A stretch of DNA of 64,000 nt from Intestinimonas massiliensis (ex Afouda et al. 2020) (GCF_001244995.1 NZ_LN869529.1:255454-319453); one strand, 5' to 3'. Positions 41,747 to 50,753 are shown, numbered from the stretch's first letter. Translations and numbers: made by a program. Notes: generated by a model from the letters alone, not told the origin.

Positions 41747-43915
41747 TCAGGCGTGGACGGCGTCCACCGCCCGCAGCCGTTCGCCCTCGCCGCGGTAGCC
41801 CTTGCGGAAGAGCAGCCAGAGGTAGACAGCCAGCACGACCAGGGCGGCCGCCGTTCCGGCGCGGAAGCCGCCGCCGGTGAAGGCCAGGCCAAACTGGTAC
41901 ACCATCAGGGCGATGGTATAGGCGAATACGCACTGATAGCCCACGGCGAAGAGCGTCCATTTGGGGTTGTTCATCTCCCGCTTGATGGCGCCGATGGCGG
42001 CGAAGCAGGGGGCGCACAGCAGGTTGAAGATCAGGAAGGAATAGGCGGACAGGGTGGTGAAATGGGCGGCGATGGGGGCCAGTCCGGCAAAGTCGCCCTC
42101 CTCCACCATGCCGAGGGCGTCGCCCGCTACGCCGTAGAGGGAGCCGAACACACCCACGACCTCTTCCTTGGCCACCAGACCCATGACGGTGGCCACGACG
42201 GGCTGCCAGGTCTCAAAGCCCAGGGGCCGGAAGAGGAACAGGACGGCGGAGCCGATGACGGCCAGCAGGGAGTGGTCCATATCCTCCACCAGGCCGAAGG
42301 AGCCGTCCACGAAGCCCAGATTGGAGGTGACCCAGATGAAGATGGAGGCCAGAACGATGACGGTGCCGGCACGTTTGAGAAAGGACCAGCCCCGCTCCCA
42401 GGTGCCGCGCAGGATGTTGACGGCCTTGGGGGCGTGATAGGGGGGCAGCTCCATGACGAAGGGGGCGGGGTCGCCGGCAAACGGCTTGGTTTTCTTCAGG
42501 ATGATGCCGGAGAGAACAATGGCGGCCACCCCGATGAAGTAGGCGGAGGGGGCCACCCAGGAGGCCCCGCCGAAGATGGCGCCCGCGATCAGGCCCACGA
42601 TGGGCATCTTGGCGCCGCAGGGGATAAAGGTGGTGGTCATGATGGTCATCTTACGGTCGCGGTCCTGCTCAATGGTACGGGAGGCCATGATGCCGGGCAC
42701 GCCGCAGCCGGAGCCGATGAGCATGGGGATGAAGGATTTACCGGATAGGCCGAAGCGGCGGAAGATGCGGTCCATGATGAAGGCAACGCGGGCCATATAG
42801 CCGCAGTCCTCCAGGATGCACAGCATAAGGAAGAGCACCAGCATCTGCGGCACAAAGCCCAGCACGGAGCCCACGCCGCCCACGATGCCGTCCACAATCA
42901 GGCTGATGAGCCAGTCGGCGGTGCCGATGCCGGCCAAGAAGCCGCCCAGGGGGGCTTGAATCCACTCGGCCACGAAGGTGTCGTTGGTCCAGTTGGTGAG
43001 GATGTCGCCTACGGTGCTGATGGAGATGTAATAGACCACGTACATCACTACAGCGAAGATGGGCAGGGCCAGCCAGCGGTTGGTGACGATGCGGTCGATC
43101 TGGTCCGAGAGGGACAGGCCGGAGCGGCCCTTTCTGACGCAGCGGGCCACCAGCTTGGAGATGTATTCGTAGCGCTCGTTGGTGATGATGGACTCCCTAT
43201 CGTCGTCCATGGCGGTCTCACAGATCTTGACGACGGCGGCCACCTGATCCGCGGTCTCGGCGTTCAGGGGCAGGGAGGCGAGCACCTTCTCATCCTGCTC
43301 GAAGAGCTTGACTGCGTACCAGCGGACGCTTTCCGCAGGCACCAGGCCGGAAATGTGGCCCTCGATCTCACCCAGCGCATCCTCCACCGCCGGGGCGAAG
43401 GTGTGCTTGGGGGTGAAAGGCCCGCCGGCGGTGGCCACCTGAGCGGCCTTCTCGGCCGCGGCGATGCAGCCCTCTCCCTTGATGGCGGAGGTCTCTACCA
43501 CCGGACAGCCCAGAGCGGCGGACAGCTTGGCCCCGTCAATTTGGTCTCCGTTTTTCCGCACCACGTCCATCATGTTTAGGGCAATGACCACGGGGATACC
43601 CAGCTCCAGAAGCTGGGTGGTGAGGTACAGGTTGCGCTCGATGTTGGAGGCGTCCACCAGGTTCAGGATGACGTCGGGCTTCTCCTGGATGAGGTAATTC
43701 CGGGCCACCACCTCCTCCAGGGTGTAGGGGGACAGGGAGTAAATGCCGGGCAGGTCCATAATGGACACGTCCTTGCGGCCCTTCAGCCTGCCCTCTTTCT
43801 TCTCCACCGTCACGCCCGGCCAGTTGCCCACGAATTGGTTGGCGCCGGTTAGGGCGTTGAACATGGTGGTTTTGCCGCAGTTGGGATTGCCCGCCAGGGC
43901 AATGGTAATCGACAT
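41747..43915 (-). CDS. feoB: ferrous iron transporter FeoB
   Basis: A 722-residue Fe(II) transporter. The cytoplasmic G-protein domain has GNPNCGKT (residues 9-16), the switch region around TVEKKEG, MDLPGIYSL (G3) and LNMMD (G4); helical GDI-like spacer follows; the membrane part has two gate repeats (VLFLMLCILEDCGYMARVAF and SAYSFLIFNLLCAPCFAAIGAIKREM). GGAGGAGG precedes ATG. A GTTAG-N6-CTAAC box lies just upstream of that site, so it may have its own control besides readthrough from feoA. Confidence 0.96.
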   Translation of the reverse strand: MSITIALAGNPNCGKTTMFNALTGANQFVGNWPGVTVEKKEGRLKGRKDVSIMDLPGIYSLSPYTLEEVVARNYLIQEKPDVILNLVDASNIERNLYLTTQLLELGIPVVIALNMMDVVRKNGDQIDGAKLSAALGCPVVETSAIKGEGCIAAAEKAAQVATAGGPFTPKHTFAPAVEDALGEIEGHISGLVPAESVRWYAVKLFEQDEKVLASLPLNAETADQVAAVVKICETAMDDDRESIITNERYEYISKLVARCVRKGRSGLSLSDQIDRIVTNRWLALPIFAVVMYVVYYISISTVGDILTNWTNDTFVAEWIQAPLGGFLAGIGTADWLISLIVDGIVGGVGSVLGFVPQMLVLFLMLCILEDCGYMARVAFIMDRIFRRFGLSGKSFIPMLIGSGCGVPGIMASRTIEQDRDRKMTIMTTTFIPCGAKMPIVGLIAGAIFGGASWVAPSAYFIGVAAIVLSGIILKKTKPFAGDPAPFVMELPPYHAPKAVNILRGTWERGWSFLKRAGTVIVLASIFIWVTSNLGFVDGSFGLVEDMDHSLLAVIGSAVLFLFRPLGFETWQPVVATVMGLVAKEEVVGVFGSLYGVAGDALGMVEEGDFAGLAPIAAHFTTLSAYSFLIFNLLCAPCFAAIGAIKREMNNPKWTLFAVGYQCVFAYTIALMVYQFGLAFTGGGFRAGTAAALVVLAVYLWLLFRKGYRGEGERLRAVDAVHA

Positions 43916-43935
43916 GTTCGAATTCCTCCTCCTTA

Positions 43936-43951
43936 GTTAGTTTTGGCTAAC
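43936..43951 (-). promoter_or_regulatory. GTTAG-N6-CTAAC box before feoB
   Basis: GTTAG (43936-43940), TTTTGG, CTAAC (43947-43951). Same palindrome as in the feo and ZIP promoters. Confidence 0.65.
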
Positions 43952-43967
43952 CGAATCTGAAATACAT

Positions 43968-43988
43968 GGGGCGGTTTCGGACCGCCCC
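43968..43988 (-). terminator. hairpin between feoA and feoB
   Basis: Eight-bp GC stem (GGGGCGGT / ACCGCCCC), 5-base loop, immediately after the feoA stop; a weak T-run follows. Possible partial terminator that tunes feoB relative to feoA. Confidence 0.5.
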
Positions 43989-43989
43989 G

Positions 43990-44211
43990 TTACTCCACCT
44001 GGATGCTCTCGGCGTCTCCTTTTCGGATGGACAGCTCGTAGCCGCGGACGGTGACCTCCACCGGGTCGCCCAGGGGGGCTACTTTGCGGACATACACCGA
44101 CGTGCCCTTGGTGATGCCCATGTCCATGATGCGCCGCCGGAGGGCACCCTCGCCGCCCAGTCGGACCACCTTGACGGTCTGACCGGGCTTTACGCTTTTT
44201 AAGGTCTGCAT
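43990..44211 (-). CDS. feoA: FeoA-domain protein, promoter-distal
   Basis: A 73-residue SH3-like FeoA protein (LKSVKPGQTVKVVRLGGEGALRRRIMDMGITKGTSVYVRKVAPLGDPVEVTVRGYELSIRKGDAESIQVE is cut here by family blocks: GALRRRIMDMGI, VAPLGDPVEV and GYELSIRK). It is thought to bind FeoB and regulate transport. ATG at 44211 has GGAGG 7 bases upstream. It follows the other FeoA-type gene by 17 bases. Confidence 0.93.
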   Translation of the reverse strand: MQTLKSVKPGQTVKVVRLGGEGALRRRIMDMGITKGTSVYVRKVAPLGDPVEVTVRGYELSIRKGDAESIQVE

Positions 44212-44228
44212 TTCCAATCCTCCTGTAC

Positions 44229-44438
44229 TCACACAAAAATACGGTTGGCCATACTTTTGCTCAGGGCCACCCGGGTGTTCTTCACGTTGACGATCAGGTT
44301 GCCGCCCAGTTCAGAGATCACGGTTACCGACCCGCCCTCCACAAAGCCCAGACTGGCCAGAAATCGCCGGGTCTCGTCCCTCCCGCTGATTTTCCGGACG
44401 GTGGTTTCGGCGCCCGGTACCGCCATAGACAACGGCAT
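44229..44438 (-). CDS. feoA: FeoA-domain protein, promoter-proximal
   Basis: A 70-residue FeoA-type protein (TRRFLASLGFVEGGSVTVISELGGNLIVNVKNTRVALSKSMANRIFV region) less similar to the classic form than its neighbour. Two tandem FeoA proteins before FeoB are common in Clostridia; they may form heteromers with it. ATG at 44438 is 9 bases after AGGAGG. It is the first gene after the controlled promoter. Confidence 0.88.
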   Translation of the reverse strand: MPLSMAVPGAETTVRKISGRDETRRFLASLGFVEGGSVTVISELGGNLIVNVKNTRVALSKSMANRIFV

Positions 44439-44458
44439 GATACAGATCACCTCCTGAA

Positions 44459-44555
44459 TTTAGTCAAGCCTAACTCTCGGGGAAAGGCGTGGAGGTTAGA
44501 AAACGCTAACCTCCGGGAACGTGGATAGTTTACCATCGCTAACCACAGATGTCAA
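44459..44555 (-). promoter_or_regulatory. feo promoter with several metal-repressor-like boxes
   Basis: Promoter TTGACA (44555-44550), 17 bases, TAAACT (44532-44527). Downstream lies a perfect palindrome with arms GGAGGTTAG and CTAACCTCC around AAAACG (44491-44514), then TTTAG-TCAAGC-CTAAC (44459-44474). In the promoter itself GTGGATAG and CTAACCAC (44521-44546) form a wider copy. The layout fits repression by an iron sensor of the DtxR/IdeR kind, whose boxes share TTAG...CTAA. Confidence 0.7.
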
Positions 44556-44592
44556 TCCCTATTTTGGAAAATTGTTTGGAAGCGGCGGATGG

Positions 44593-44644
44593 TTGACAGA
44601 GGAGGGCATATATGATAAGGTAAAAGCGGTTAGCTATATCTAAC
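44593..44644 (+). promoter_or_regulatory. ZIP promoter and GTTAG-N6-CTAAC box
   Basis: TTGACA (44593-44598), 17 bases, TAAGGT (44616-44621), then GTTAG-CTATAT-CTAAC (44629-44644) over the likely start of transcription. Confidence 0.6.
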
Positions 44645-44664
44645 TTTTGAAAGGAGTGAAGTTT

Positions 44665-45456
44665 ATGACGCAATCGCTGCTCTGGGCGGCCGGGGGCACG
44701 GGGTTTACCTTCCTGATGACCTCTCTGGGTGCCGCAGTGGTGTTCTTTTTTCGCAGGCAGGTGACGGCCTCGGCCCAACGGATCTTTCTGGGATTCGCCG
44801 CCGGGGTGATGATCGCCGCATCGGTCTGGTCTCTGCTTATCCCCGCCATTGAGGAGGCCGAGGGGGCCGGGCAGGTGGGGTGGGTCCCGGCGGCGGGCGG
44901 GTTTGTTTTGGGCGTGGCCTTCCTGATGGCGCTGGACGGCATCCTGCCCCACCTCCACCCCGGCGCACGGGAGCCGGAGGGAGCCAGGAGCAAGCTGCAC
45001 CGGACCACCCTGCTCATCTTCGCCGTCACTCTGCACAACATTCCGGAGGGTATGGCGGTGGGCCTGTCCTTTGCCCTGGCGGCCCAGCACAATGACCCGG
45101 CCCTCTACGCCGGAGCCATGGCGCTGGCAGTGGGCATGGGCATCCAGAACTTTCCCGAAGGGGCGGCCATCGCGCTACCCCTGCGGCAGGAGGGCGTGGG
45201 CCGGACGAGAGCCTTCCTGTGGGGCAGCCTGTCCGGGCTGGTAGAGCCGGTGTTCGGCCTCATCACCGTCCTCCTCGCCGGGAGCATCCAGCCCCTGATG
45301 CCCTGGTTGCTCTCCTTTGCGGCGGGGGCCATGCTCTATGTGGTGGTAGAGGAGCTGATTCCCGAGGCCCACCTGGGGGAGCACTCCAACGTGGGCACCC
45401 TGGGGGTCATGGGAGGCTTTTTGGTGATGATGATTCTGGACGTGGCCCTGGGATAG
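44665..45456 (+). CDS. ZIP-family divalent metal transporter
   Basis: A 263-residue, eight-helix ZIP protein. The metal site is visible in helices 4 and 5: FAVTLHNIPEGMAVG and GIQNFPEGAAIALPL; EELIPEAHLGEH in helix 7 is also typical. It would import Zn, Fe or Mn. ATG at 44665 follows GAAAGGAG. Sharing its palindrome with the divergent feo operon suggests iron (or Fe/Mn) as substrate and a common repressor; that is inference. Confidence 0.92.
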   Translation: MTQSLLWAAGGTGFTFLMTSLGAAVVFFFRRQVTASAQRIFLGFAAGVMIAASVWSLLIPAIEEAEGAGQVGWVPAAGGFVLGVAFLMALDGILPHLHPGAREPEGARSKLHRTTLLIFAVTLHNIPEGMAVGLSFALAAQHNDPALYAGAMALAVGMGIQNFPEGAAIALPLRQEGVGRTRAFLWGSLSGLVEPVFGLITVLLAGSIQPLMPWLLSFAAGAMLYVVVEELIPEAHLGEHSNVGTLGVMGGFLVMMILDVALG

Positions 45457-45491
45457 ATGTCTGCGTGCGCCGTCTGAGCCGGGCGGCGCGC

Positions 45492-45520
45492 TTGCATCTT
45501 GACGCCTTGGGCGGTATGAT
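45492..45520 (+). promoter_or_regulatory. promoter of the EndoQ-helicase gene
   Basis: TTGCAT (45492-45497), 17 bases, TATGAT (45515-45520). A weak GC hairpin (45463-45491) just before it may end the ZIP transcript. Confidence 0.65.
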
Positions 45521-45551
45521 AAGGACAAGAAAACGGCGGGAGGGACGCGCC

Positions 45552-48500
45552 ATGCTCATTGCGGATCTGCATATCCACTCCAAGTATTCCCGGGCCACCA
45601 GCAAGGACTGCGGGCCGGAGGCCCTGGACCTGTGGGCCCGGAAGAAGGGCATTGGTCTGGTGGGTACCGGGGACTTTACCCACCCGGCCTGGCGGGCCGA
45701 GCTGCGGGAAAAGCTGCTCCCCGCCGGAGGGGGACTCTATACGCTGAAGGACGGGGGGACGGGCGGTCCGCCGGGGGCGGAGCCGCCCCGGTTCGTGGTC
45801 ACCGGAGAGATCAGCACCATTTACAAAAAAGACGGCAGGACCCGCAAGGTCCACAGCCTGATTCTGCTGCCCTCCCTGGAGGCCGCCGAGGACCTGTCCC
45901 ACCGGCTGGAGGCCATCGGCAATCTCCACTCCGACGGGCGGCCCATCCTGGGGCTGGACTGCCGGGATCTGCTGGAGATCACGCTGGAGTCCTGCCCCCA
46001 GGCGGTGTTCGTCCCCGCCCACATCTGGACGCCCCATTTTTCGGTGTTCGGAGCTTTTTCCGGATTCAGCACGCTGGAGGAGTGCTTCGGGGACCTGACG
46101 GGCCACATCCGCGCGCTGGAGACAGGCCTGTCCTCTGACCCGCCCATGAACGGGCGGCTGTCGGCTCTGGACGGCTATCGGCTCATCTCCAACTCCGACG
46201 CCCACTCCCCGTCCAAGCTGGGCCGGGAGGCCAATCTGCTGGACATCGAGCCCTCCTATTCCGCCCTGGCGGCGGCCATCCAGGAGGGGAAGGGGCTGGT
46301 CGGGACCCTGGAATTTTTTCCGGAGGAGGGAAAGTACCACTTTGACGGCCATCGGAACTGCCAGCAGTGCCTGAGCCCGGCGGAAACGGCGGCGGCGGGG
46401 GGCCGGTGCCCCGTCTGCGGCAGAAAGCTGACCATCGGGGTGCTCCACCGGGTGGAAGAGCTGGCCGACCGACCGGAGGGCGTTGTGAGGCCGGACGCAC
46501 CATACTTTGAAAGCCTGGTCCCCCTGCCCGAGGTCATTGCCGCCTCGGAGGGGTGCTCCGCCGCCTCCAAAAGGGTGGAGGCCAAGTATGAACGCCTGCT
46601 CCATGCGCTGGGGCCGGAGTTTTACATTTTGCGCCAGGCCCCTCTGGAGGACGTCGGCCGGACGGCGGGCCCCTGCGTGATGGAGGGCATTCGCCGCCTG
46701 CGGCAAGGGCGGGTGGAGCGGACCCCTGGCTACGACGGGACCTATGGCAAGATTCAGCTTCTGGACCCGGCGGAGCGGGAGGCCCTGAACGGACAGGTGA
46801 GCCTGTTTGGGGTGTCCCCGGCGGCGAAACGGCGGGGACTGGTGGCCGCCCCAAGCGCCGCCGCCGCGGAGAAACGCCCGGCGGCCGAGGAACCGGAAGG
46901 GGAGGCCGGTCCCCTGGCGGGGCTCAACGCCGAACAGCGCGCCGCCGTTCTGGACGAGAGCCGGGCCGTGGCGGTGGTGGCCGGGCCCGGCACCGGAAAG
47001 ACCAAGACGCTGGTGTCCCGCATCGCCTGGATGATCGGGCAGCGGGGCATCCGGCCTGCCGAGATCACCGCCGTCACCTTTACCAATCAGGCGGCGGGAG
47101 AGATGCGGGCCCGGCTGGAGCAGGAGCTGGGGAAGAGAGCCGTCCGGGGCCTCACCGTGGGCACCTTCCACGCCATTGCGCTGGATCTGCTGAGGCAGAG
47201 GCGAGAGCCGGTCCGACTGCTGGCCGAGCAGGACGCTCTGGCCGAGGCAGCGGGAGTACTGGAGGCCTTGGGGCACAAGGGCTCGCCGCGGAAGCTGCTC
47301 CAGGAGGTCTCCCGTCGGAAAACCGGCCTGAAGCTGGAAGGCGGCGGGGACGAGGCGGCCTGCACCGCCTATGCCGCCCGGCTGAAGGAGCTGGGTGCGT
47401 TGGATTTTGACGACCTGCTCCTGGCTGCCCTGGCGGCGGCGGAGGAGGGCGCGCCGGACCGGCGTTTCCGCCACCTGCTGGTGGACGAGTTCCAGGACAT
47501 CGACGGTCTGCAGCTCCGGCTGGTGGGGGCCTGGAACCGGGAGGGGGAGAGCCTCTTCGTCATCGGGGACCCGGATCAGTCCATCTACGGCTTTCGGGGC
47601 TCCGCCGCCAACTGCTTTGCCGCCCTGGCGGCGGAGTATCCCGGCCTGAGTACCGTCCGGCTGGTGCAGAATTACCGCTCCACCCCGGAGATCCTGGGCT
47701 GCGCCCTGCCGGTCATCGGCAAAAATCCCGGGCCCACCCGTAGGCTGGAGCCCAACCGGGCCCAGGGCGCCCGGCCTCTGCTGGTCACCGCCGACAGCGA
47801 GTGGAGCGAGGGTGCATTCATCGCCAAGGAGATCGGGCGTATGGTGGGGGGCGTGGACATGGTGGAGTCCGACCGCTGCGCGCCCCGGAGCGACCGGGAC
47901 AAGCCCTGGAGCTTCGGCGATATGGCGGTGCTCTACCGAACCCACCGGCAGGCTGAGCTGGTGGAACAGTGCCTGGCCCGGGAGGGCATCCCCTGCGTGG
48001 TCGCCGGCCGGGAGGATTTTTTGAGCCATCCCCGGGTGCGGGCGGCGCTGGACTTCTTCCGGCGGCTGATGGACGGCGGGGTCCGGGAGGGGGAGGAGGC
48101 CTGGGCAGCCCACTTTTTGCCCGGACTGGGGACCGAGAAGCCCCGACGGCTGCTGGAGGACTGGGCGGAGCGGTCGGGCTGCCGGGAGGAAGGCGCGGTG
48201 GAGAAGCTGCTCCACACCGCGGTATTCCACGCCACCATGGCCGAGCTACTCAATACCCTGACATTGGGCGAGGAGGGAGACGTGCGCCGCAGCGGCCGGC
48301 GCCGCTACGAGACCGGGGCGGTTACCCTGATGACCCTCCACGGTGCCAAGGGGCTGGAGTTCCCGGTGGTCTTTCTCTGCGGCATCCGTGAGGGGGTCCT
48401 CCCACTGGAGAGCAAAGGGCGGCCAAGCGATCCGGAGGAGGAGCGGCGGCTGTTTTACGTGGGCATGACCCGGGCCAGGGACGAGCTGATCCTGCTCACC

Positions 48501-48617
48501 GGCCGGGAACCCTCCCCCTTTCTGGCGGACATCCCGGCGGGCCGGGTCCGGAGGCTGGCCGCCAATGGCCGGCACAGGCCGGAGAACAGGCAGCTCAGCC
48601 TGTTCGACCTGCGGTAG
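45552..48617 (+). CDS. EndoQ-like PHP nuclease fused to UvrD-type helicase
   Basis: A 1021-residue fusion. Residues 1-420: PHP-fold nuclease of the EndoQ type, with DLHIHSKYS (His 7, His 9), GTGDFTHP, PAHIWTPHFSVFG, SNSDAHSPSKLG (Asp 216, His 218) and a four-Cys zinc site C270-x2-C273/C286-x2-C289. EndoQ nicks 5' to deaminated bases and abasic sites. Residues 470-1012: SF1A helicase with GPGTGKT (478-484), VDEFQDID (about 644), GDPDQSIYGFRG, QNYRST (706), TLHGAKGLEFPVVFL and FYVGMTRARDEL. Each half ends in a QxSLF motif (Q415-F419, Q1014-F1018) resembling beta-clamp binding sites. The helicase is shorter than PcrA/UvrD. Confidence 0.9.
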   Translation: MLIADLHIHSKYSRATSKDCGPEALDLWARKKGIGLVGTGDFTHPAWRAELREKLLPAGGGLYTLKDGGTGGPPGAEPPRFVVTGEISTIYKKDGRTRKVHSLILLPSLEAAEDLSHRLEAIGNLHSDGRPILGLDCRDLLEITLESCPQAVFVPAHIWTPHFSVFGAFSGFSTLEECFGDLTGHIRALETGLSSDPPMNGRLSALDGYRLISNSDAHSPSKLGREANLLDIEPSYSALAAAIQEGKGLVGTLEFFPEEGKYHFDGHRNCQQCLSPAETAAAGGRCPVCGRKLTIGVLHRVEELADRPEGVVRPDAPYFESLVPLPEVIAASEGCSAASKRVEAKYERLLHALGPEFYILRQAPLEDVGRTAGPCVMEGIRRLRQGRVERTPGYDGTYGKIQLLDPAEREALNGQVSLFGVSPAAKRRGLVAAPSAAAAEKRPAAEEPEGEAGPLAGLNAEQRAAVLDESRAVAVVAGPGTGKTKTLVSRIAWMIGQRGIRPAEITAVTFTNQAAGEMRARLEQELGKRAVRGLTVGTFHAIALDLLRQRREPVRLLAEQDALAEAAGVLEALGHKGSPRKLLQEVSRRKTGLKLEGGGDEAACTAYAARLKELGALDFDDLLLAALAAAEEGAPDRRFRHLLVDEFQDIDGLQLRLVGAWNREGESLFVIGDPDQSIYGFRGSAANCFAALAAEYPGLSTVRLVQNYRSTPEILGCALPVIGKNPGPTRRLEPNRAQGARPLLVTADSEWSEGAFIAKEIGRMVGGVDMVESDRCAPRSDRDKPWSFGDMAVLYRTHRQAELVEQCLAREGIPCVVAGREDFLSHPRVRAALDFFRRLMDGGVREGEEAWAAHFLPGLGTEKPRRLLEDWAERSGCREEGAVEKLLHTAVFHATMAELLNTLTLGEEGDVRRSGRRRYETGAVTLMTLHGAKGLEFPVVFLCGIREGVLPLESKGRPSDPEEERRLFYVGMTRARDELILLTGREPSPFLADIPAGRVRRLAANGRHRPENRQLSLFDLR

Positions 48618-48637
48618 GATTTTTTACACAAGCCGCG

Positions 48638-48666
48638 TTGTATCCGGCGGCGTCCCGTGCTATAAT
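48638..48666 (+). promoter_or_regulatory. promoter of fbp
   Basis: TTGTAT (48638-48643), 17 bases, TATAAT (48661-48666). Confidence 0.8.
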
Positions 48667-48703
48667 CAAACCATAAATTGGAACTCAAAGGGGAGGTCAC
48701 GGT

Positions 48704-50695
48704 ATGAAAAAAACGGAGGCGTACAGCCCGTCCGACTTGCGCTATCTCCAGCTCCTGGCCCGCCAATATCCCACCGTGCAGGCGGCCAGCACCGAGATCA
48801 TCAATTTGCAGGCCATTATGAATCTGCCCAAGGGGACCGAGCACTTCATCTCCGACATCCACGGGGAGTACGAAGCCTTCCTCCACATCCTAAACTCCGC
48901 CTCCGGCGTGGTGCGGGAGAAGATCGACGAACTGTTTGAGTCCACCGTTTCCCGGGCGGACCGGGACCAGCTTGCCACCCTCATCTACTATCCGGCGGAG
49001 AAGCTGGAAGAGCTGCGGGACGAGATCGACGACATGAGCGAATGGTACCGCATCACCCTCCACCGGCTCATCGAGGTGTGCCGCCTGGCCACCTCCAAGT
49101 ACACCCGTTCCAAGGTCCGCAAGGCCCTGCCGCCGGAATACGCCTACATCATTGACGAGCTGCTCAACACCAACTACGAGGTTCACGATAAAAAGGACTA
49201 CTACGAGAACATCATCAACACCATCATCGACATCGACCGGGCCGAGGACTTCATCGAGGCGGTGTGCGGGGTCATCAAGCGCATGGTGGTGGACCAGCTC
49301 CACGTGGTGGGGGACCTGTTCGACCGGGGGCCCCGGGCGGACATCATTCTGGACGCCCTGATGGAGCACCCCAATGTGGACATCCAGTGGGGCAACCACG
49401 ATGTGCTGTGGATGGGGGCCGCCACCGGCAGCCGCACGGCGGTGGCCACCGTGCTGGCCAACTCCATCCATTACAACAACCTGGAGGTCATCGAGACGGG
49501 CTACGGCATCTCCCTGCGGCCCCTGGCCCTCTTCGCCAACGAGGTGTATAAGGACTGCGACTGCTCCTGCTTCCAGGCCAAGTTTGCCGGGGACGACGCC
49601 GAGCACTACACCGAGAAGGACAAGGCCCTGGCCGCCCGGATGCACAAGGCCGTCACCGTCATCCTCTTCAAGCTGGAGGGGCAGAAGATCCTGCGCAACC
49701 CCGGCTTCGGCATGGAGGACCGGCTGCTGCTGGACAAGATCGACTACGACAGCCAGACCATCGCCATCGGCGGCCACACCTACGCGCTGGCGGATACCGA
49801 TTTCCCCACGGTGGACCGGGAGCACCCCTATGAGCTGTCCGGGGAGGAGTCAGAGCTCATCGCTCAGCTCACCGCCTCCTTCCAGCGCAGCGAGAAGCTC
49901 CAGCGCCATGTCCGGTTCCTGTACTCCAAGGGCGGGCTGTATAAGGTGTGCAACGGCAACCTGCTGCTCCACGGCTGCGTCCCCCTCACCGCCGACGGCA
50001 AGCTCCAGACCTTCTCCATCGGCTGCAGGGACTTGGGGGGCAGGGCCTTTCTGGACCACGCCGAGCGGGTGGCCCGTCAGGGCTACTATGCCAAACCGGG
50101 CTCGCCCGAGCGCATTCTGGGCCAGGATTTCCTGTGGTTCCTTTGGGCCGGGCGCAACGCGCCCACCTTCGGGCGGGACCGGATGACCACCTTTGAACGG
50201 CGGCTCATCAAGGACGAGTCGGCCTGGACCGAGCCCAAAAACGCCTACTATACCTACTACAACGACCCGGAGGTCTGCGACCGGCTGCTGCGGGAGTTCG
50301 GCCTGCAAGGGCCCCACTGCCACATCATCAACGGCCACATCCCAGTAAAGTCCAAAAAGGGGGAGAGCCCCATCAAGGGGGGCGGCAAGCTCATCGTCAT
50401 TGACGGCGGCTTCTGCCGGGCCTACCAGCCCACCACCGGCATCGCCGGGTACACGCTGATCTATAACTCCAACTGCATCCGCATCGTCTCGCACCAGCCC
50501 TTCGCCGGCCGGCGGAACGCCATCCGGGAGAATGTGGATATCGCCTCCTCCTCCGAGGTTTTTGAGCGGATGGAGAAGCGCATCAAGATCGCCGAGACCG
50601 ACGTGGGCGCCCAGCTCCAGAAGCAGGTGGACGACCTGAAGGCCCTGCTGCGGGCCTACAGGATGGGCGCGGTCACCGAGGACCACAAGAGCTGA
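48704..50695 (+). CDS. fbp: class III fructose-1,6-bisphosphatase
   Basis: A 663-residue gluconeogenic phosphatase of the Firmicute-specific class. It is a metallophosphatase: FISDIHGEYEAFLHIL, VGDLFDRGPRADIILDALM, IQWGNHDVLWMGAA hold the metal ligands; IVIDGGFCRAYQPTTGIAGYTLIYNS is near the end. Length matches Bacillus Fbp. GGGGAGG precedes ATG. Ends at a bidirectional terminator shared with the convergent GntR gene. Confidence 0.95.
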   Translation: MKKTEAYSPSDLRYLQLLARQYPTVQAASTEIINLQAIMNLPKGTEHFISDIHGEYEAFLHILNSASGVVREKIDELFESTVSRADRDQLATLIYYPAEKLEELRDEIDDMSEWYRITLHRLIEVCRLATSKYTRSKVRKALPPEYAYIIDELLNTNYEVHDKKDYYENIINTIIDIDRAEDFIEAVCGVIKRMVVDQLHVVGDLFDRGPRADIILDALMEHPNVDIQWGNHDVLWMGAATGSRTAVATVLANSIHYNNLEVIETGYGISLRPLALFANEVYKDCDCSCFQAKFAGDDAEHYTEKDKALAARMHKAVTVILFKLEGQKILRNPGFGMEDRLLLDKIDYDSQTIAIGGHTYALADTDFPTVDREHPYELSGEESELIAQLTASFQRSEKLQRHVRFLYSKGGLYKVCNGNLLLHGCVPLTADGKLQTFSIGCRDLGGRAFLDHAERVARQGYYAKPGSPERILGQDFLWFLWAGRNAPTFGRDRMTTFERRLIKDESAWTEPKNAYYTYYNDPEVCDRLLREFGLQGPHCHIINGHIPVKSKKGESPIKGGGKLIVIDGGFCRAYQPTTGIAGYTLIYNSNCIRIVSHQPFAGRRNAIRENVDIASSSEVFERMEKRIKIAETDVGAQLQKQVDDLKALLRAYRMGAVTEDHKS

Positions 50696-50711
50696 CGCGG
50701 AAAATGAAAAA

Positions 50712-50741
50712 CCGCCCGGAACGGCTTGCCGTTCCGGGCGG
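50712..50741. terminator. bidirectional terminator
   Basis: Thirteen-bp stem CCGCCCGGAACGG with loop CTTG; A-run on the left and GCTTTTTGCC on the right. Confidence 0.85.
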
Positions 50742-50753
50742 GCTTTTTGCCTC

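Noticed and set aside
45336-48230. 964-codon minus-strand frame opposite the EndoQ-helicase gene
   Set aside because: Same reason; composition is that of a reverse-frame shadow and the plus strand holds intact motifs.
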